Below, piece after piece: positions 1 to 14,444 of a DNA stretch of 64,000 bases. Position 1 is the first letter of the stretch, and each line of letters opens with the position of its first letter. The position numbers were made by a program, and so were the translations under genes. Source of the DNA: Persicaria tinctoria (lineage: Eukaryota; Streptophyta; Magnoliopsida; Caryophyllales; Polygonaceae); the NCBI GenBank assembly GCA_037127255.1, contig JBANSL010000008.1, positions 10,857,396 to 10,921,395 of the forward strand. Direction: 5' to 3'. The notes under the pieces were generated by a model. The model was not told the origin of the DNA. It worked only from the letters and a program-made list of their open reading frames with translations, and made no database searches.

Positions 1-853
1 ACTTTGGTCATATGAAACATAAGGTAGAGAATGTTATCAACCACATTGTTGAGCATAAGGTAGCTCACGACGACCTAGAAGAGTCGTTGGTCAAATGGGT
101 CCATGCATGTTTGCATTTCGAATTTGACATAATAACATCTCCCTAATTATCTCCAGAAGAGAGCATGCCATTCAAAGGTCTTGAATGAGCAACACATGTT
201 CCGAGATGTACCTCCTCCAAATGAACTACAATGAGACCACAAAGAAGTTGGATGATACATGGGGTTTGACTCCCTATTGATATCAAATACCTAGAGCTTT
301 ATAATGGTGATAAAATGCTCGGTATTTAGGGGGAGAGGAAATGAGACTATAAATATTAAGAAAGAGATTGCACGGAAGCAACTTCTCTATCATTTCATAT
401 CCGCGGATAAATACAAGTGAACTAGAAGTTCAATAAATGAAATGATTATAAGGTTTAGCAAATATGCCTGTTGAGGGGTCAAATTTGTTGATTTATTTTT
501 GTCAAATATATGAGAGCTACAAGCTTCGAAGTTAGATATCTTTCTTAAAAAAAAAAAAAAAAGAAGTTAGATCTTTGCTTTTTATGTTTGGCATGTTAAT
601 GGGAATTTGCCCACATCAGGCCCAAGCCCACAGCCCAGAGCCACGTGATTAAAATCAGTCCAAAAAGGTTAAAACCCTAAATATATATATAGAAAAAAAT
701 GGAAAAATGAGAAAAGGATAAAAAAACTGCTGAGAACGTGCAGTTTTCTCAATCGTGCTTAGTGGGCAGTTACTCAATCGGCCGGTAACCGCTCTTGGTC
801 ATCTCCTATAAGTAGGAGCTTGGAAATCGACAAAGGCCCTTAACAAAACACAG

Positions 854-929
854 AGAAGAGTGCAGAGAGAAAGAAAGTGAAAGAAGAGTGCAGAGAGAAA
901 GAAAGTGAAAGAAGAGTGCAGAGAGTGTT
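854..929 (+). repeat. Short tandem repeat, 28-bp period
   Basis: About 2.7 copies of a purine-rich 28-bp unit starting agaagagtgcagagag, at 854, 882 and 910. It lies just downstream of the TATA-like box of the 3.4 kb element, so in its presumed transcript leader. Confidence 0.85.
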
Positions 930-1071
930 GTAGAGTGAAAAGAAAGAGAGATTCCAACTGTTGTTGAAGACCAGTGTTCAAACAAAAGGTAGAAGCTTGC
1001 ATCTGTTTATTTTGTTTGTTTGATTCTGCAGGTAAAAAAAAAAAGGGATGAGGAGGTCACTGCAAAGTATT

Positions 1072-1145
1072 AGCGGCTCGAGAGTTTAGTCTCTCGTCGC
1101 TACCCTGGCTCAGCGGCTCGAGAGTTTAGTCTCTCGTCGCTACCC
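1072..1145 (+). repeat. Direct repeat, two 34-bp copies 40 bp apart
   Basis: Two identical 34-bp copies starting agcggctcgagag at 1072 and 1112. Each holds a small hairpin, GAGAG-tttagt-CTCTC. It lies inside the 3.4 kb nested element; function unknown. Confidence 0.85.
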
Positions 1146-2638
1146 CCGATCCCGGCGTGGATCGATTCATGGCGCCAAAAGGCTGCCGAATTTTCCACTG
1201 AGGGTTTTCAACTACTGTTTTGCCCACTTGCTTGGAAAACAACAACAAAAAAAGGTTCTTGGTGGGCAGATGCAAACAGGGGTCTCCCAAGTAATGGTTA
1301 AAACCACATGACAAGGACCATGGCCTCTCAGTCAGGCCTAAAACAGATGTCTGTGCAGACTGAAAATAAAAAAATATGTTCAAGAGAAGTTCTGACCAGA
1401 CACAAAAATTGGGAAAAATGGGAAGTTAAACTGTCCGTTTCTGGTATAACAGGACTTGACTCAAAACAAAGCAAAAAAAATATATAATTGCAAGTGCTCC
1501 CTATGCCAATCTCAGCCTTATCATCTATTACCAACTTCAAAGGGGGTGGTTCAGTTGGGATCCTTAAATCTGAAATTTCCCATCTGCTAACACCCACAGG
1601 TCCAGAATCAAAGCCAGGCACAAAGCAAACAACAGAATTAATGCCAAAAAAATGAGGCAAATGGAGAATTTCAGAAAATCTCAAATGAGAATATAGTCAA
1701 TTCAGTAGTCTGTAGGACACAAATTGAATTGATAAAAAAAAAACCAAATAAGAGAAGCCTAATCTCACTTTGATCGTCTGGTTTTTGGACGCTTTACTTT
1801 CCTCGAAGGGTCCTCGTTTGCATCTAGCTCTCTTGTTTAACAGCTGATGCCTCAAACCCGAACTCCGAAGCCTTGTAGCTCCATCGGTTGTTGCCGAGAT
1901 CCCCGGTACATTCCCACGAGCACCCTGACCTTCGGTCCCCGGTGTGAGCAATTGCCTGACCAATTTCCCCCAAATCAGCAGGTCAAACCCACACTAAGTC
2001 ATGCTTAGTACAATGTAAGGTGAAGTTCCGGTTCACACTCCATACAAATAAAGATCAATTTGCACAATGAAAGGGGGCTTGAGAGAGTCAAGCAAATGAA
2101 GGTCTCAACTCTCAAGTGGGATGAAATCAATCCAGCAATTAGAGAGCAGAATGGGAGGGACAGAGGGTAGAACGAGATCACACATACCTGAAAAGGGGCT
2201 GTTCTATGGCTCTGTCACAGAGGCGTTGTATGCCGCGAGTCATCTTGTGTGGACAGACTACCGTGATCGGCTCGACGGTCCCCAAAATCTCCTAGCTGCA
2301 ATCGGGTCCCAACTCCCAAGCTCGGCCATGCTCTCCGCCTTTGAGTTGTTCGAATTACAAATCCCGTCACAAGGAAATTGCCCATTAAACTTTCCATTGG
2401 TGTTTATGGGTATTTTGCTATGAGTCAATTTGGGGGTTTCTTTAAGCTTCGGCTATGGCGGTGGTACTGATGAAAAAGGCAAATGTCAGTGCTGAGCTAC
2501 AGAAACGGCACAAGACAAAATTGAGGTTGAAAATCTTGACAGATAAGTCAAATATGGGCTCAAAGTGGGTTTTAAATCGGGCTTTGACCCATCTAGCTCT
2601 TCAAGCTAACACACTCACACAAAGAATATAATAATATA

Positions 2639-2873
2639 CTACCTCCGTTCCAAAATACATGGGTTTTTTCTTTTCGGCACGCTTTTTAAGAAGCGAAAAA
2701 CTCTATAAAATATTATTTTTTAGTTAATTTTTTTTATATAATTTGATACTTATTACTAATAAGTATCAAATTATATAAAAAAAATTAACTAAAAAATAAT
2801 ATTTTATAGAGTTTTTCGCTCCTTAAAAATCGTGCCGAAAACCAAAAGCCCATGTATTTTGGAACGGAGGGAG
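2639..2873. mobile_element. Stowaway-type MITE
   Basis: A 235-bp near-perfect palindrome with ends ctacctccgttcc and ggaacggagggag, flanked by TA on both sides (2637-2638 and 2874-2875). Each arm is about 110 bp, so the whole element can fold into one hairpin. The ends and TA duplication match Stowaway (Tc1/mariner-derived) MITEs. It sits inside the 3.4 kb nested element and therefore inserted after it. Confidence 0.93.
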
Positions 2874-3217
2874 TATGAGAGAAAATTTGTTTTGTGTGGT
2901 TTCGGTTTGTAAAAAAAAAAAACAAAGAAAAGCAACAAGGGAGACTAAGCAGTCAACTAAATATACATATATATGTATATACGGCCTCAAGACTCAGGCC
3001 TTGCAAATATAATCTAATTACATAACTCACCCACTAAAGTATGCAAATTATGATTGGCACAAATTAGAAATTGAGTTTAACAAAAGTCATAAAGTTAAAC
3101 TTGTAAAATTTCATTGTCATTTTATTATAGTGGGTCGAGTCTCGAATCGGCTCCTAAATAACAAAAACGGAGTCAAAAGCTTAAACCGAATTTTACTAAA
3201 TTAAAATCGGTTCGAAA

Positions 3218-3760
3218 AAGAACTACGTAAAGACTTGATACTCGTTTACGAGTTACGTAGGAAATTCGATATTAAAAATTAATATATATCGGATTCAGTC
3301 GCCCGACTCAAATTAAATAAAATTTGTCCTTTGGTAGAACTACGTAAAGACTTGACGCCAACAAAACGGCTACGTAGGTAACCCGATATTAAATATCAAA
3401 ATATGTCGGGTACAGTCGCTAACCTCAAAATTCACTTTCAAAATGAAAATGGGGTTAAAATTAAATCTAAATTAAATACACATGATTTTCCGTGTAAATG
3501 ATAGCCGTTGAGTTGGGAAACCCTTCCGAGAAGGTGTGCTCAATTTATTCGGGTGATACACGAGAAAATCTCATGCATATGATAGTGTGATTTATGTTAG
3601 GGCTACCCTTCCGAGAAGGTGGGTCCTAATACGATCCAATGATGCATGAAAACCTTAAAGGTGATAACACACACAAAACCAAACATTCGGAACTACGTGA
3701 GGCTTGATTCTCTTCCAAGAGATACGTAGGCAACCCGTTAAAATTCGGGTGCAGCCCAAA
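3218..3760 (+). repeat. Three degenerate copies of a 'ctacgt...tacgtagg' motif
   Basis: Copies start near 3219, 3337 and 3689. Each has aactacgt, then g-a-cttgat or a variant, then tacgtagg followed by an a/t-rich 'gatatt' or 'aacccg' stretch. Between them are two copies of cccttccgagaaggtg (near 3521 and 3606). This repeat style recalls the noncoding part of Tat/Ogre elements. The lineage link is from memory, not computed. Confidence 0.6.
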
Positions 3761-5069
3761 TCACCAAAACCACCAAAATCTTGGTATCGATATGACTTCG
3801 AATCAAGAGGATAACCAAAAGGGGTCGAACTCAAATATTAAAAATTAAATAAAATGTGTTGTACAATTATATCGCGCATTTTTGTTCAACAATGCCATTG
3901 AAAGCATTTACTAAAAGCCAAGAAAGTGATAAAGTCACAAATTCTAGCTCATTTGGAAGTTCCAGAAGTAACTCCAACTCAATGAATATCAAGTGGTTCT
4001 CAAGTACACCAGACGTGTTGGAGATCACTAGGCTCTTGGTATACGATTCCCCAGAAGTGGAAAGAGCCTATGAGAATATGATGATCATCAAATAAATAAT
4101 GGATGCCGACATCGAAATCATAGTAAAAGAGCTAGAAAGAAGCAAGTCATGCAAAGATGGATTCTTTAAGCATGATGTCATTGGACCTGTAGTTCCAACA
4201 CCGAAAAGTGCAACATCAATTGGTTTTAAGTGGGTGTTCATACAAAATAAAATATAAAGCCAAGTTGATTGCACAAATACCTATCAAAGGTTATATGGAG
4301 AATGTATTCACCAGAAGTGAATATAATTTTGGATCTAAATGTAAATGACGGGCGTGTTACTTACATATGTATATAAATGAAAGGATCGATTGAAAATGCC
4401 TGAAGCATTAATGTCAGAGCCCCGTCACATACAATTCATTGAAGATCCGTATAAGAGTACCAGAAGTACTTATAATTGTGAAAATGGTGACATTGCATTA
4501 GGTCCGGAAGTACCATACAATGTTGTACTCTTTTCCTTGATCTTGGTTTTTATCCCATTGGGTTTTTCCAAGTTAAGGTTTTTAACGAGGCAACTTATGC
4601 ACCATTTAATACAACAGATCCCCTAGATCAACAATGAAATGACACATTGGGTCCTGAAGTACCTTATGATTGTGCATTCAAAACAGCTCAACACCAATAC
4701 ATGGAAGTCAAGTGCATCAAGTCAATCATGAAGAACTTCCAGGTCAAAGACAATGTTCAGAATCGACCATGGAGCTCATGAAGTCAGAATTATCAAGAAA
4801 TCCGATGAGCTTATCAGAATGAGAAAGCTGCAAGAAGAATGTTGAATTCAGGGGGAGAATATACGCACTGCACTCTTTTTCCCTTCGATCAGGTTTTGTC
4901 CCACTGGGTTTTCCTGACAAGGTTTTTAACGAGGCAGTATGACCAAAGCGTATCAAACGACATCTGTACTCTTTTTCCCTTAGCCATAGTTTTTGTCCCA
5001 ATGAGTTTTTCTAGGCAAGGTTTTTAACGAGACAGTTTGTAATGTTAGAGGTGTACATCCAAGGGAGAG

Positions 5070-5322
5070 TGTTATGAAACCATATAATTATGTAGGTGGA
5101 TGTTTCACCTCCATGTCTCTCCACCTCCCTTAACTCCCACATGGTGAAATACCAAAGGACCAACATTTATGTCTTTCTTATCCTTGACTTATAACATATC
5201 TCCATCTATACATATATAAGGCTTTGTACTTCTCCTTTGTGATACACACAAGCAATAGAGATCTATTCTCTCTATTCTCTTCCTCTCTATACTCTCTTAT
5301 TCTTACAAATAATATTATAACA
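5070..5322 (+). mobile_element. 3' LTR of the left copia element, with a promoter pointing at the DnaJ gene
   Basis: A 253-bp LTR with ends TGTTAT and ATAACA. Upstream is a purine tract (ccaagggagag). Inside, a TATA box (catatataaggc) lies near 5209, with a CT-rich leader after it. The LTR ends 325 bp before the start codon of the J-domain gene and has the same orientation, so its promoter would read into that gene. The LTR call is from sequence; the promoter effect is inference. Confidence 0.85.
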
Positions 5323-5647
5323 AAAATATGAAATAGAGAGAGTAAAAATAAATTCTCCTAGGGAAGTTCGGAGTTACGGCCTTCTGTCCTTTCTAGCTCC
5401 GTTGGGAGGAGGAGAGGAGAAGCGACTTTGATCTTCCAAATCCGATTTCAAACCGCCACAGGAGGCAGGAGAGCGACGACAGAGATAATCATCAGAGTGT
5501 ATTTAGATTACGTAATTCAGTGTGGGCGGAGGAAATCGTCATTCCATTAGGAGAGGAGGGAAATCCCCAAATTATAATGCGTTTTAGGGTTTTCGATTTC
5601 AATACGATTATACACCGAAGGATTTCGTGAACGAGGAAATCATAAGG

Positions 5648-8600
5648 ATGTCGAATAAAGATGGTTTGAATCAACGCAGAGGCGAAAATTGGGCATCGCC
5701 AAGCGGTCCTGATGAAAAAGAGGGAGGGATCAGCGTATGGGGAGCCGTTCTTTTCGGTTTGATTGGAGCCACTGCTACTACCTATGCCGTAAGCTCCTTT
5801 AGGACCTAATTTCTCTGTATTTTGGTTGTTTAGGTTAAGAATTTGAGTCAATTTTGATATGCAGACAAAACAGTAGTAAAATTGCCGGCTTTGATTACCA
5901 AGGTTTTACAGTTTATAGTAAATTGTCATACATTTGAGTAGAGTGTTAGATTAGGTTCAAAGTTCAGGATTTACTCAACCTATTGCTCACTATGCGATGG
6001 CAGGTTGGCCGGTTGCGACAAAGAGTTGATTGGTTTCGTGACAGTTTCCAACAGGTAGAAGCTTTACTACTTGTTTTTTCATATCCTAGCTATCTGGTTT
6101 TGTTTCTGAATCTCTTGTGATGATCTCCTATTATCTTGGAATCAGCTTGGTCAATGTTCACATACAACTAAATTGTGTTTGTTGTAAAAGAAGTCAGCCA
6201 TGACATCTGATGTTGAGCCTCAAAGATTTTTCTTACTTTATGTGACTTTACTTTAAGTTGTAATGAATATATCAGAAGAACGAGGAAGGAGTATGTATTA
6301 ACCCATTGATGAATTGCAAATATGCATGTCACAACATAGATTTATTTCATGAATTGTTTGAACTCGTGCATTACTTTTTCTCTATATTGTACAATTCGCT
6401 AATTCAGATAAACTTGTGTGGCTGTTTGATTACCTTTTACTAAATAAACCTTCCATTTCGTTGGAAAAGTTTAACAGGACACAAACATCATCGAGAGGGG
6501 GGACTGGCCATTCATTTCGGAAATCTTTCCAGGAGGAAGGATGGAGGAAATATCAGCGCATAATGAGAGAGGAATATGAGGAACAAATGGGAAGAGCGGT
6601 ATGAATTCTATGGTATTGTTGACAACTAGTCTAGCTTCTAACCAAACAGTCCCCGAAAACCACAGAGTATAGCAAATGCAATGGCAAAGAACAATCAGTT
6701 CACCAACTTGTATAGCTGAAGGATTAATGAACGTTTATAGCTAAATGCAATTCAGAATCCTTCAGCTAATAAATATTTCCTCTTTCAATAAGAATTCTAT
6801 GATATTTTTTACTTCAGCTAAATTCGTTTCGTTTGAAAGTTTGTTTTTAAAAGAAGAGAAATAACAATTAGCTGAAGGATTAATGAAAGAGGAAATAATA
6901 AGGAAGATGAATATATATGGTTTGAATTGGAGTAGAGAGGGGAAAAGTATATTGCCCAACAGTCCTTATGAAAAAGCGGAAGGGATGAAGCTATGGTGTG
7001 TTGTGCTTTTCAGTTTGATTGGAGTTACTACCACTACACATGTCATAAACTCCTTGATGTTTGGAAGTGCATTTGCTAGGTACCTTTAGACCTATTTTTC
7101 TTCATCTGCATGTTAGCAATTTAGGTTAAAGAATTTTAATCGATTAAAATATGCCGGCAAAATAGTAGTAGTAAAATTACTGTCTACGGTGCACAAGTTT
7201 TTGCCATTGCTGAACATGACATATCCTGTCATATATTTTTATTGCTGACATCATATATATACATGGATGTTTTTGAAGCTGAGCTTATTTTCGTTCTTTA
7301 AGCTAGGAAAATTAGAATAAAAATTCAAAATCCAGTTGGAACTGGAACTCATTATAATGCTCACTATGCAATGACAGGCAGTGCAGTTGCAACGAAGTGT
7401 TGATTGGTTTAGGGACATTCGTCAACAGGTAAAACTTTTGCTAGTGTTTGTTTTTTAATTTTGATATTAGAGCTTTCTGCTTTTGTTTTTTAATTTCTTG
7501 TGATGATCTTCTCTTTTCCTTTTTAATCTTTTGATCAAGCTAGGTCAATGTTTGTACAGCTAATAACTTTCAAGTACAAGAAGTCACCTATGATATACGA
7601 TGTTATGTCCAAAAACAGCTTGCTTTTCATCTGGGACTCTACTTTAATTTATAATGCAGTAAATGAAGACGGGGACAGGAGTAATTTTACTACTTTAATT
7701 TATAATGCGTTGCAAATATGCACTTTGCAAGTTAAAAGTGTTTCATGACCTTTATTTAACTTTTTATGATCTAATTTGCGACTTCAAATAAACTTGGGAG
7801 GTGGTATGCTTACCTCTTATTAACTATGCCTTTCATTTCCTTCCAAAAGATTAATAGGACACAATCATCTAGCCATTCATTTCGGCAAGCTTTCCAGGAG
7901 GAAGCAAGGAGGAAATACATGCGCAGAATGAGAGAGGAATACGAGGATGAAATGGAAAGAGTGGTAAGAATTCGATGGTATTGTTGACATCTAGTCGAGC
8001 TTCTAACGTAGGAACATGGAGGCCAATCAGGCATTGATTTTCAATTAGAGAATGAAGCTCTTCCTGTTTGTTTATGTTTGAAATGCTAGATGATAATTGA
8101 TAATGCATTATGGTCCATTGGCCCTGTGATCATTTCTTTCTTCCAGACCCCACTTTTCAGCCCCATCACTATCTGGATACTTGCCTTTTGTTCTGCTATA
8201 GTTCTTTCCAGGCGCTGTTAACAGTTTTTATGCATATATATTGTTGTGGTAACAGGAGCGTATTAAGCGTATGCAAAGTGTGTTTAACAGAGAGAGGAAC
8301 AAAAACAAAAGGGTTTATGAGAGCTGGAAGGAAAGTGGTCCTAGTGCATATCATCAACATTCCCAACGCGAAGATTGGTACTGGAAGGCTGATACCTCTT
8401 TTAGAGACCAAAGGACCAACTATAGAGAAACGCCAAAAAGCACTCCCAATTATCATTTATCACACCATTATGCAGTCTTAGGTCTTAGCAGGTATGAAGT
8501 TATTTTGATGCCTTCCTCTCTTTAGTTGATTTGCACGTTAACATGACAATTTTGATTTCCGTGTGCAACAGATCACCAGCTAATCCTTACACTGAAGCTG

Positions 8601-8980
8601 AGATTAAGGTTGTGATCAGCTGAAGATAACATGCCATTTATAATATACTTGTATTGTTTTCTATCCATTGAGATGATTTATGCAAACCATATCTTTATGT
8701 TTTGAGTCTTTTTGACTTTTCTCTGCAGTCGGCATTCAGGGCAAAGGCAATGCAGTTTCATCCCGATCAGAACCAAGATGGCAAAGGTTACAACTTACAA
8801 TGACTCCATCTTAATATCATACTCCGTATTTGATTAAGCAGCATGTGATCGTTGTCATCAGAGATTTTCTTTAATTAACCAATGTGCTATCTTGATGCAG
8901 AGGCTGCTGAGGCGAAATTCAAACAAGTTTTGGTATCATACGAGGCTATCAAATCCGAGACAAAGAACATGAAACCATGA
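5648..8980 (+). CDS. Membrane-anchored J-domain (DnaJ/HSP40) protein with duplicated exons
   Basis: J-domain co-chaperone of the plant type with an N-terminal membrane segment. Basic reading: join(5648..5788, 6004..6054, 6470..6598, 8256..8491, 8572..8608, 8729..8786, 8901..8980), 243 aa. Exon 1 gives a short polar head and a hydrophobic segment at about residues 28-47. The middle is rich in R, E, Q and Y (for example FQEEGWRKYQRIM). The J domain lies at the C-terminus (HHYAVLGLSR, then FHPDQNQD with the HPD tripeptide that stimulates Hsp70 ATPase). Exons 1-3 are duplicated at 6.88-7.96 kb. Copy B supplies usable exons 7378..7428 and 7850..7963, also in phase, giving 238 aa if used instead of copy A. 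The start is the first ATG after a long untranslated leader. Which exon set is used cannot be told from DNA. Confidence 0.87.
6883..7979 (+). repeat. Tandem duplicate of exons 1-3 of the J-domain gene
   Basis: Second copy of the 5' third of the gene. Exon 1B (from ATG 6907) still encodes a recognisable but diverged head and membrane segment. However, the donor seen in copy A (GCC|GTAAGC) has become GTC|ATAAAC, so it cannot be spliced the same way. Exon 2B (7378-7428, 51 bp) and exon 3B (7850-7963, 114 bp) keep acceptor, donor and phase. Exon 3B ends MERV, as I recall for relatives, whereas 3A ends MGRA. Introns of the two copies are also recognisably similar. The motif agctgaaggattaatgaa occurs at 6715 and 6872, near the junction. 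Confidence 0.85.
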
Positions 8981-9513
8981 GTAGCAATACACTGTTCTGA
9001 CTCATAGCCATTCGTTCAAACAAGTGACGTATGTCACAAAAATGAATGCCTTGAATTCCGACAAATTATGGTGCAGCTTTTCCACTATACAAGATTATAC
9101 AAGATTTGTCTTGCTTGTAAATGGCCTTCACATTGTGTCAATACATCTGACAATAAGATAGCTTCGTGCTTGTCGGAGCGTAATTATTTTGATTGATTAT
9201 TCTTGACATGTACAAAACACAGCTAAATGTTGCCGTTTCTTTTTCGGCTTCTGCTTCTGTTCAACTTCATCCCCACTTTTGCATTCGTATTATTATCAAT
9301 CGCTGAACTTCTCTGATCTTGACTGGTTACTGAAAACGTGCTAGTCTTAGCTTGAAGATGGCGGCAAACACAAATATGCAAGTTCGTGTATAAAATTTGG
9401 GATTCTAAACAGTTTGATCAGAGAGAGAGGTAAAATTTGGGTAACAAGGTACAGATATAGATCATACACAAATTGTCCGCACAGGATTGATTTATTCGCA
9501 ACCCCATTTTTGT

Positions 9514-12636
<3,123 letters not shown>

Positions 12637-13240
12637 TCTGGATCCACCGGAAAACGTCCTTCAGCGATGACCGCACAAATGAAATCGACGGCGACGGGGG
12701 CCTCACCCTCTCCTCTCTCTCGTCCCCTTGCTGTGTGGAAGTTATTTTTTTGGTTTCCTTTTTTTTGGGGGCGTAATTTTCCAATAAAATTTTAAATTGG
12801 AACGAAATCCAAATGAAGACAAAATTCACTTATCGGACCGGCAACGTACAGCTCAGAAAGTCTTGGATACAGGATAGGAATGGGTCGGATGATGGATACA
12901 TTAATCTCACTTATCGATCCATCCATTACCTATATTCATTCACTCCATTTATATTTAGCGGGTGAGCAATTGAAATAGTTGAAATATGAGTAATTTTTAA
13001 TCATCGTGTTAATATGAAAGGCAATGGTCTTAAATAATACATTAGTCTTGGAGTACTCCATATTGTTTTACAACATTAGTCAACTAGAAGATATATAACA
13101 TATCTATATCATAACAAACGCATGACTTCAAAAAAAATCACAATGTGATACTGAAAGAAATACTACTAGAATGAGAGGACTGATGACGGTCGAGATTGTT
13201 GTAAACAGTTGTGAATAAATAAGGAATGAGGATTGGAATC
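12637..13240. other. Upstream region of the squalene epoxidase gene
   Basis: Holds the 5' leader and promoter of the SQE gene on the minus strand, with a CT-rich stretch just upstream of the ATG in the gene's sense. Beyond about 12830 it is AT-rich. I see no gene or clear repeat in it. Confidence 0.5.
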
Positions 13241-13244
13241 AATC

Positions 13245-14085
13245 ACAAGTTGTTGAAGTTAGTGTAGTGATTGTGGTGGGACTATATGTCAAGAGGTTCG
13301 AAATTCGAATCTCATTGAAAACATAAGATAAAAAAAAAACCTTTAATCTTATGGAAGTTACCCCGTCTCGTGATCGCCCCATCCAGCCTGGTGCTCTGGA
13401 TGGTCCCTCCGTGGTTTCGCCTCCGTCTCTGGTGCTCTTTCTTGCCTAGCGTTGTCGCTTCGGGTTGCTGGTCGGTTGTCTTTTAAGGTTCCATTTCGTT
13501 CGTCTTTCCTCGTGTCTTTGTATTGTTGTTTCAATTTCTCTTCTATTCCATCTCAATCGACTCTATTTTGACTACCTAGTAGTCTTCTACGATCTTGTTA
13601 TTGTCCTTTGAGGGTTTGAGACGGGTTGAGGGTTTTATTGGGCAATGATTTGGCTTGAGGTTGGTTTTGCGGTCTGGTGTGTTGTGTTGTTCTTATTGTG
13701 ATGCAGGCCTCTTGTGAACGGTGTTTGATTTGCTGTATCCGAAGACGGCGTGGATTTGCGATCGATATTTGATGGCTTTTCGGAGTCCATAATATGAGAT
13801 GTCCGCTAGTATCTCTAGAGTTCTCTGTGTGCGTCCTCCGTTGGCGGATTGATTCGTTTGTCTTGTTGTCTTTGCTTTACAGTGTAGGATAGCGTGCACG
13901 TTTATTGTATTTTTGCATTTCCTTTTCTGTTATTTGTTTCATGTTATTTCCTTTCTATCATTTGCTTTTGTTATTTGATTTGGTTGTACATGATGGTTAG
14001 TCTATCTACCGGCTTGTCCGGTCTCTCGGTTTCTCTAGACTTGTCTAGAGAGCTGAATTCTTATCTTGTTTTTTAAAAAAAAAGT
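13245..14085 (+). mobile_element. Retroposon debris: possible SINE followed by a LINE-like 3' end
   Basis: At 13245-13340 a stretch with a B-box-like gaggttcgaaattcgaat and an A-rich end (gataaaaaaaaaacc) looks like a SINE remnant. From about 13365 to 14085 there is a T/G-rich, ORF-poor stretch ending in an A-run (14075-14083). Its style (…tctagacttgtctagag…) resembles the 3' untranslated parts of the LINE tails elsewhere in this window. No target duplication was found. Low-confidence family assignment. Confidence 0.4.
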
Positions 14086-14192
14086 ACACGTCATATAAAT
14101 TGCTTATTAATAATAATAAAATGTATAGGTTGTCTATACCACATGTTAGCATGTTCCATTATTTAATTTCCACACATTATTGTTCCTTCAAG

Positions 14193-14310
14193 AATTTGAA
14201 TACAGACCTGACTTATCGATTGGCCGACAAAGCCGGCAGACGACAAACCGTCAAACCATACAACGTAAAATAAAAGGTGATGCAGATGCAAAATAAAAAG
14301 TGGCAAACAT
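14193..14310 (-). mobile_element. LINE 3'-tail remnant
   Basis: Read on the minus strand, the segment has gacggtttgtcgtctgccgg, a tt(t)gtcggcc block and aggtctg, the same order as in the LINE tail at 57053-57244. It lacks a clean poly(A), so it is an old remnant. Confidence 0.45.
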
Positions 14311-14444
14311 ACATATCCAAACGAACAAACGATTCTAAGTTTCTAACCCAAAACGATGAACCCATAAACGCTGGGGACAACGTAGACTAAACCCGAAGTC
14401 ATGCACCACCAAACAATTTGAATACACTAATAAAATAACTCATC

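Larger units (their letters stand above)
469..3891 (+). mobile_element. 3.4 kb TG...CA element nested in copia; probable solo LTR of a Tat/Ogre-like Gypsy element
   Basis: The insertion begins TGTTGAGGGG and ends TTGTTCAACA, a 6-bp terminal inverted repeat TGTTGA/TCAACA. It is flanked by a perfect 5-bp target duplication ATGCC (464-468 and 3892-3896). That is the signature of an LTR-retrotransposon insertion. I found no second copy of its ends inside it and no gag-pol, so I read it as one very long LTR, as known for the Tat/Ogre lineage. In support, a TATA-like box (cctataagtagg) lies near 806, and the 3' part carries three degenerate copies of a motif (aactacgt...tacgtaggcaacc) that I associate with Tat/Ogre noncoding DNA. 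The lineage assignment is inference. A non-autonomous element with unlike ends is the alternative. Confidence 0.7.
1..5322 (+). mobile_element. Degenerate Ty1/copia retrotransposon, 5' end outside the window
   Basis: Decayed copia-type element read on the plus strand. Bases 1-463 resemble the C-terminal integrase part of pol. Around 4190-4290 a broken frame keeps the start of reverse transcriptase (SIGFKWVF). At 4540-5035 are three copies of the noncoding motif, roughly ttttgtcccattgggtttt followed by aaggtttttaacgag, that precedes the 3' LTR in many plant copia elements. The 3' LTR is at 5070-5322. The same stretches occur inverted at 34.9-36.4 kb in the second copia element, where the parts equivalent to 463 and 3890 are adjacent; this shows that 469-3891 is a later insertion. 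No intact ORF remains. The 5' LTR lies outside the window. Confidence 0.85.

Noticed and set aside
1170..1190. tggcgcc, like a tRNA primer-binding site next to a Gypsy 5' LTR
   Set aside because: The match stops after seven bases, and the element borders defined by the ATGCC duplication do not give an LTR end there.
1697..2423. Open frames on both strands suggesting a gene
   Set aside because: No recognised domain; frames overlap on both strands and lie wholly inside the 3.4 kb nested element. Kept only as a possible captured fragment in the findings.
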